Shown here: positions 62,101 through 64,000 of the stretch, in pieces
How the letters are laid out: each line of letters begins with the position of its first letter
Numbering within the stretch: position 1 is the first letter of the stretch
Assembly (NCBI GenBank): GCA_009837885.1
Contig: VXSP01000046.1
Span: forward strand, 62,001-126,000
Direction: 5' to 3'
Length of the DNA: 64,000 nt
From: Holophagales bacterium
Lineage (GTDB): Bacteria; Acidobacteriota; Thermoanaerobaculia; Multivoradales; Multivoraceae
Program-made: the position numbers and the translations under genes
Notes under the pieces: generated by a model
Seen by the model: only the letters and a program-made list of their open reading frames with translations
What the model was told of the DNA's origin: nothing
Databases searched by the model: none

Positions 62101-63078
62101 GTGGCGCTCAAGGCTCCCGCTGTCCCGCACCTGGCCGGCCGCGACGCTGCGCTGCGCGACCTCGACTTCCGAGAGTGGGAAGCCGCTTGGCTCACCCTCG
62201 TCTGCCTCCACTCCGGCGTCTTTACGAGGACCCAATTCACAGAGCATCACGCCTGCTCTACTGACACGACTCATGCCTTCGTCCGCCGCCTGGTCGACGC
62301 CGGCATCGCCAGGGAGCATCCGCTTCCCGAGGTCGACACCAGGCTCCAGTACACCCACGTGCATGGCCGCAGCCTCTACCGCGCCCTGGGCATCGAGAAC
62401 GTCCGGCATCGCCGGGCGGCCGAGGACGTGGTTCTGTTCCGTCGTCTCCTCTCCTTCGACCACGTGGTTCGGCATCCCCGCCTCCCCTGGCTCGCCACGG
62501 AGCCCGAGAAGGTCGCTCACTTCACCGGCCGCGGCCTTCGCCTCGACCAGCTCCCGAGCCGCCTCTACGGCGGCCCGGCGAAGCGCACCCGGCGCTACTT
62601 CGCACTGAAGCTTCCGATCGCCGCCGACGAAACGTCGGCGACGTTCGTTTACGTCGACCCCGGCCGCAATACCGACCGCGAACTACAGCGCTGGGCTGCC
62701 GAGCACCATGCTCTCTGGAGCCACCTCCGAGCCGCTCGAACTGAGGTCCGCGTTGCCGTGGTGGCGCGGACCATCACGGCCCAGCACCACCTCTCCCGGA
62801 AGGTCGCGGCCTGGGCCAACGCTAGCTCGACAGCTCAGCCGCTCACCGAAGACGAGCGGCAGACCTTGGCCGCGGCGGACGCCGATCTCGACGTCGCCCT
62901 CGCCACCGGCAATCCCCGATCACTCGAGCGCTGGGGCGGTCTCAATCCCTGCCGCCGCCTCGTCATCTCCCTTCGGACACGAGCGGATCTTGAAGGCGCC
63001 GGCGACACTTCGAACCCACGCATCGACGCCTATTCGTCGCACCACGCTCGCGGTCTCGCGCCCCAGGCTCTCGCATGA
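62101..63078 (+). CDS. Replication-relaxation-like winged-helix protein
   Basis: The protein has 325 aa with a GTG start 1 nt after trbF. A winged-helix-like N-terminus (AWLTLVCLHSGVFTRTQFTEHHACSTDTTHAFVRRLVDAGIAREH) is followed by TRLQYTHVHGRSLYRALGIENVRHRRA. The middle has a strand-rich part (RYFALKLPIAADETSATFVYVDPG). The layout fits replication-relaxation-type proteins of mobile elements, which are suspected to help relaxases or act as regulators; the family is poorly understood. No HUH or MobA-type relaxase motif (three histidines) is visible here. It stands directly before the structured non-coding DNA. Confidence 0.6.
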   Translation: MALKAPAVPHLAGRDAALRDLDFREWEAAWLTLVCLHSGVFTRTQFTEHHACSTDTTHAFVRRLVDAGIAREHPLPEVDTRLQYTHVHGRSLYRALGIENVRHRRAAEDVVLFRRLLSFDHVVRHPRLPWLATEPEKVAHFTGRGLRLDQLPSRLYGGPAKRTRRYFALKLPIAADETSATFVYVDPGRNTDRELQRWAAEHHALWSHLRAARTEVRVAVVARTITAQHHLSRKVAAWANASSTAQPLTEDERQTLAAADADLDVALATGNPRSLERWGGLNPCRRLVISLRTRADLEGAGDTSNPRIDAYSSHHARGLAPQALA

Positions 63079-63108
63079 CTCCGCGTTGCACCAGGATCCG
63101 CTCCAGAA

Positions 63109-63175
63109 CCGAAAAAGGACAGCACCCCCTATCTTCGATCCCTGACGCTCTCCTTTTTCGTTTGTCCTCTTTCGG
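63109..63175. repeat. Imperfect inverted repeat, long spacing
   Basis: CCGAAAAAGGACA faces TGTCCTCTTTCGG, pairing at 12 of 13 positions around a 41-nt interior that itself contains CTCCTTTTTCG. The pair resembles a terminator-like or oriT-like arm. Unusually AT-rich for this region. Confidence 0.55.
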
Positions 63176-63252
63176 GGACGGCGCGGGAATTGTCCTCGTA
63201 ACGCTTAGCGTTTCTCGGGCTCCCTTCCCCGAATGCGCCCTCCCGGGCGCAG

Positions 63253-63281
63253 CGACCCGACCGCACGAGGCGGTCGGGTCG
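63253..63281. repeat. 11-bp perfect hairpin
   Basis: CGACCCGACCG, loop CACGAGG, CGGTCGGGTCG. It directly precedes the three-way junction element and has no T-run. Confidence 0.7.
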
Positions 63282-63379
63282 GGACGTGAGCGACCCCGCC
63301 TTTCGGCCGCCTGGTGCGGCACGAAAGGCTCTCCCGTTTTCGGCCCTTGTGCCGGGCCGCGGGAGGGTCGCTCACGTCC
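63282..63379. ncRNA. Putative three-way-junction structured element
   Basis: The closing stem GGACGTGAGCGACC pairs perfectly with GGTCGCTCACGTCC (63366-63379). Inside are two compound hairpins. Hairpin A: CCTTTCG-GCCGC, loop CTGGT, GCGGC-(A)-CGAAAGG (63299-63328). Hairpin B: CTCCCG-(TTTT)-CGGCCC, loop TTGTGCC, GGGCCG-CGGGAG (63331-63365). Only four unpaired bases separate the stems. As DNA it could be a folded recombination or transfer site, as RNA a structured ncRNA or leader; strand is unknown. Confidence 0.5.
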
Positions 63380-63415
63380 AGAGTGATCCCTGCGGGAAGG
63401 CTCAGACTGGACGCC

Positions 63416-64000
63416 ATGACCACCGCGAACGACACGCCCGCGCCGGCGGCCGCGCGTCTTATCGGCCGCCTTCTCTGGCCGGTGGTCGTAGGCGCCGGCG
63501 TTCTGGTGTTGACGCTCCGCTTCGCTGCTTGGCCAAGCCCAGGCAGCGTCGCCTGGCTCGACTCCCTCGCCCTACGAACCGCCGCCGACTTCGCCCTCGT
63601 GCGCGCGGCCTGGTGGGCCACTCTCGCTACCGCGCTCGTGGTCGCGGCGAACTTGATCCCCGCCGCGGTCCGACGCACTCTCGATCGCGGGGGCCGCGTC
63701 GCCGGCGCCGGCGTTCACCGCCGCCTCGGCCGGCTTCTCCGGGCGCTGCGCAGGATCCTCACGCTCCGCCTACTGGCCGCCCTCTCGGTCGGTTTCGGAG
63801 CCCTCCGGTGGGCCGGCCAGGTCCGGCCCTTTCCAGCGACAGGCGACGATGCCGTTCTTGACTTCATCGCGTACCACGATCCCGCGGTCCACGCCCTCAT
63901 CCGGGCCTGGCACGTCGCGGCACCCGGCGTCGTTGCGTTCGGAGGAGTCCTCCTCCTCTCCGGGGCGGCCCGCGTCTGGCTCGGTTCGCGAGCCGAGTCC
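63416..64000 (+). CDS. Membrane protein, N-terminal part; candidate T4SS coupling protein (runs off right edge)
   Basis: ATG 63416 opens a frame without stop to the window end (195 codons), absent from the ORF track. GGGAAGG lies about 20 nt upstream, so the start is not certain. Four hydrophobic segments are seen: LLWPVVVGAGVLVLTLRF, AAWWATLATALVVAANLIPAAV, LLAALSVGFGALRWAG, and VAAPGVVAFGGVLLLSGAA. An N-terminal membrane anchor ahead of a cytosolic ATPase, placed next to trb genes, would fit a VirD4/TraG coupling protein. The ATPase motifs would lie outside, so this is a guess. Confidence 0.5.
   Translation, partial: MTTANDTPAPAAARLIGRLLWPVVVGAGVLVLTLRFAAWPSPGSVAWLDSLALRTAADFALVRAAWWATLATALVVAANLIPAAVRRTLDRGGRVAGAGVHRRLGRLLRALRRILTLRLLAALSVGFGALRWAGQVRPFPATGDDAVLDFIAYHDPAVHALIRAWHVAAPGVVAFGGVLLLSGAARVWLGSRAES

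Larger units (their letters stand above)
63079..63415. other. Non-coding, strongly structured DNA; candidate oriT or ncRNA locus
   Basis: No convincing gene lies in these 337 bp. It holds at least four inverted repeats: CCGAAA-type (63109-63175), AACGCT-t-AGCGTT (63200-63212), an 11-bp GC hairpin (63253-63281), and the three-way junction element (63282-63379). Confidence 0.6.

Overview
The window looks like a high-GC, diderm bacterial chromosome, most likely an Acidobacteriota-type organism. Evidence: a complete Tol-Pal operon, LptE and LptFG (outer membrane), two VWFA proteins of the style common in Acidobacteria, a PVC-type propeller/cytochrome c protein, and a MerR gene beside tRNA-Pro. 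This lineage call is inference from gene content; no rRNA gene is present.

1-49.7 kb is core chromosome. 1-2.6 kb: minus-strand S9 peptidase (cut by the left edge) and a TPR protein. 2.7-14 kb: plus-strand cca, ECF sigma factor, likely anti-sigma partner, Spy/CpxP-like sensor, then RND permease, adaptor, second RND permease, mostly chained by 4-nt overlaps. 14-26 kb: propeller/cytochrome c protein, VWA protein with duplicated Ig-like modules, divergent Nramp-like transporter, sugar-type ABC importer, and a second VWFA protein. 26-33.6 kb: PIG-L deacetylase, LLM flavin enzyme, ahcY, LysM transglycosylase, amidohydrolase, rsmD. 33.6-38.2 kb: tRNA-Leu(CAG), a lipoprotein, der, a MerR regulator, tRNA-Pro(GGG), ribH, nusB, lptE, rpsT. 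38.3-43.2 kb: tolQ-tolR-tolA-tolB-pal-cpoB (minus strand). 43.3-49.7 kb: etfBA, a SpoU methyltransferase, metK and a fused LptF-LptG permease. ahcY and metK together serve the methyl cycle.

At 49771-49798, just upstream of lptFG, lies a 28-bp sequence with the arms and centre of a dif site (XerC/XerD chromosome-dimer resolution). Everything to its right up to the window end has a different character: one long plus-strand array with strongly C-ended codons, starting with about 550 bp of non-coding, inverted-repeat-rich DNA. The array holds an ArdC-like antirestriction metalloprotein, several tiny membrane proteins, and a P-type (Trb/VirB) type IV secretion set: pilin, VirB3, VirB4, VirB9, VirB10, VirB5, VirB6 and VirB8 equivalents. 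Two winged-helix-like proteins bracket the set, and the final gene is a partial membrane protein that could be the coupling protein. No integrase or transposase is seen. The best hypothesis is a conjugative or mobilisable element inserted at dif by the host Xer recombinases; a native island next to the replication terminus is the alternative.

Between the last T4SS-linked gene and the partial gene, 63079-63415 holds several inverted repeats. One of them, 63282-63379, folds on paper into a three-way junction: a 14-15 bp closing stem and two long compound hairpins. It is a candidate oriT, folded-ssDNA site or structured RNA.
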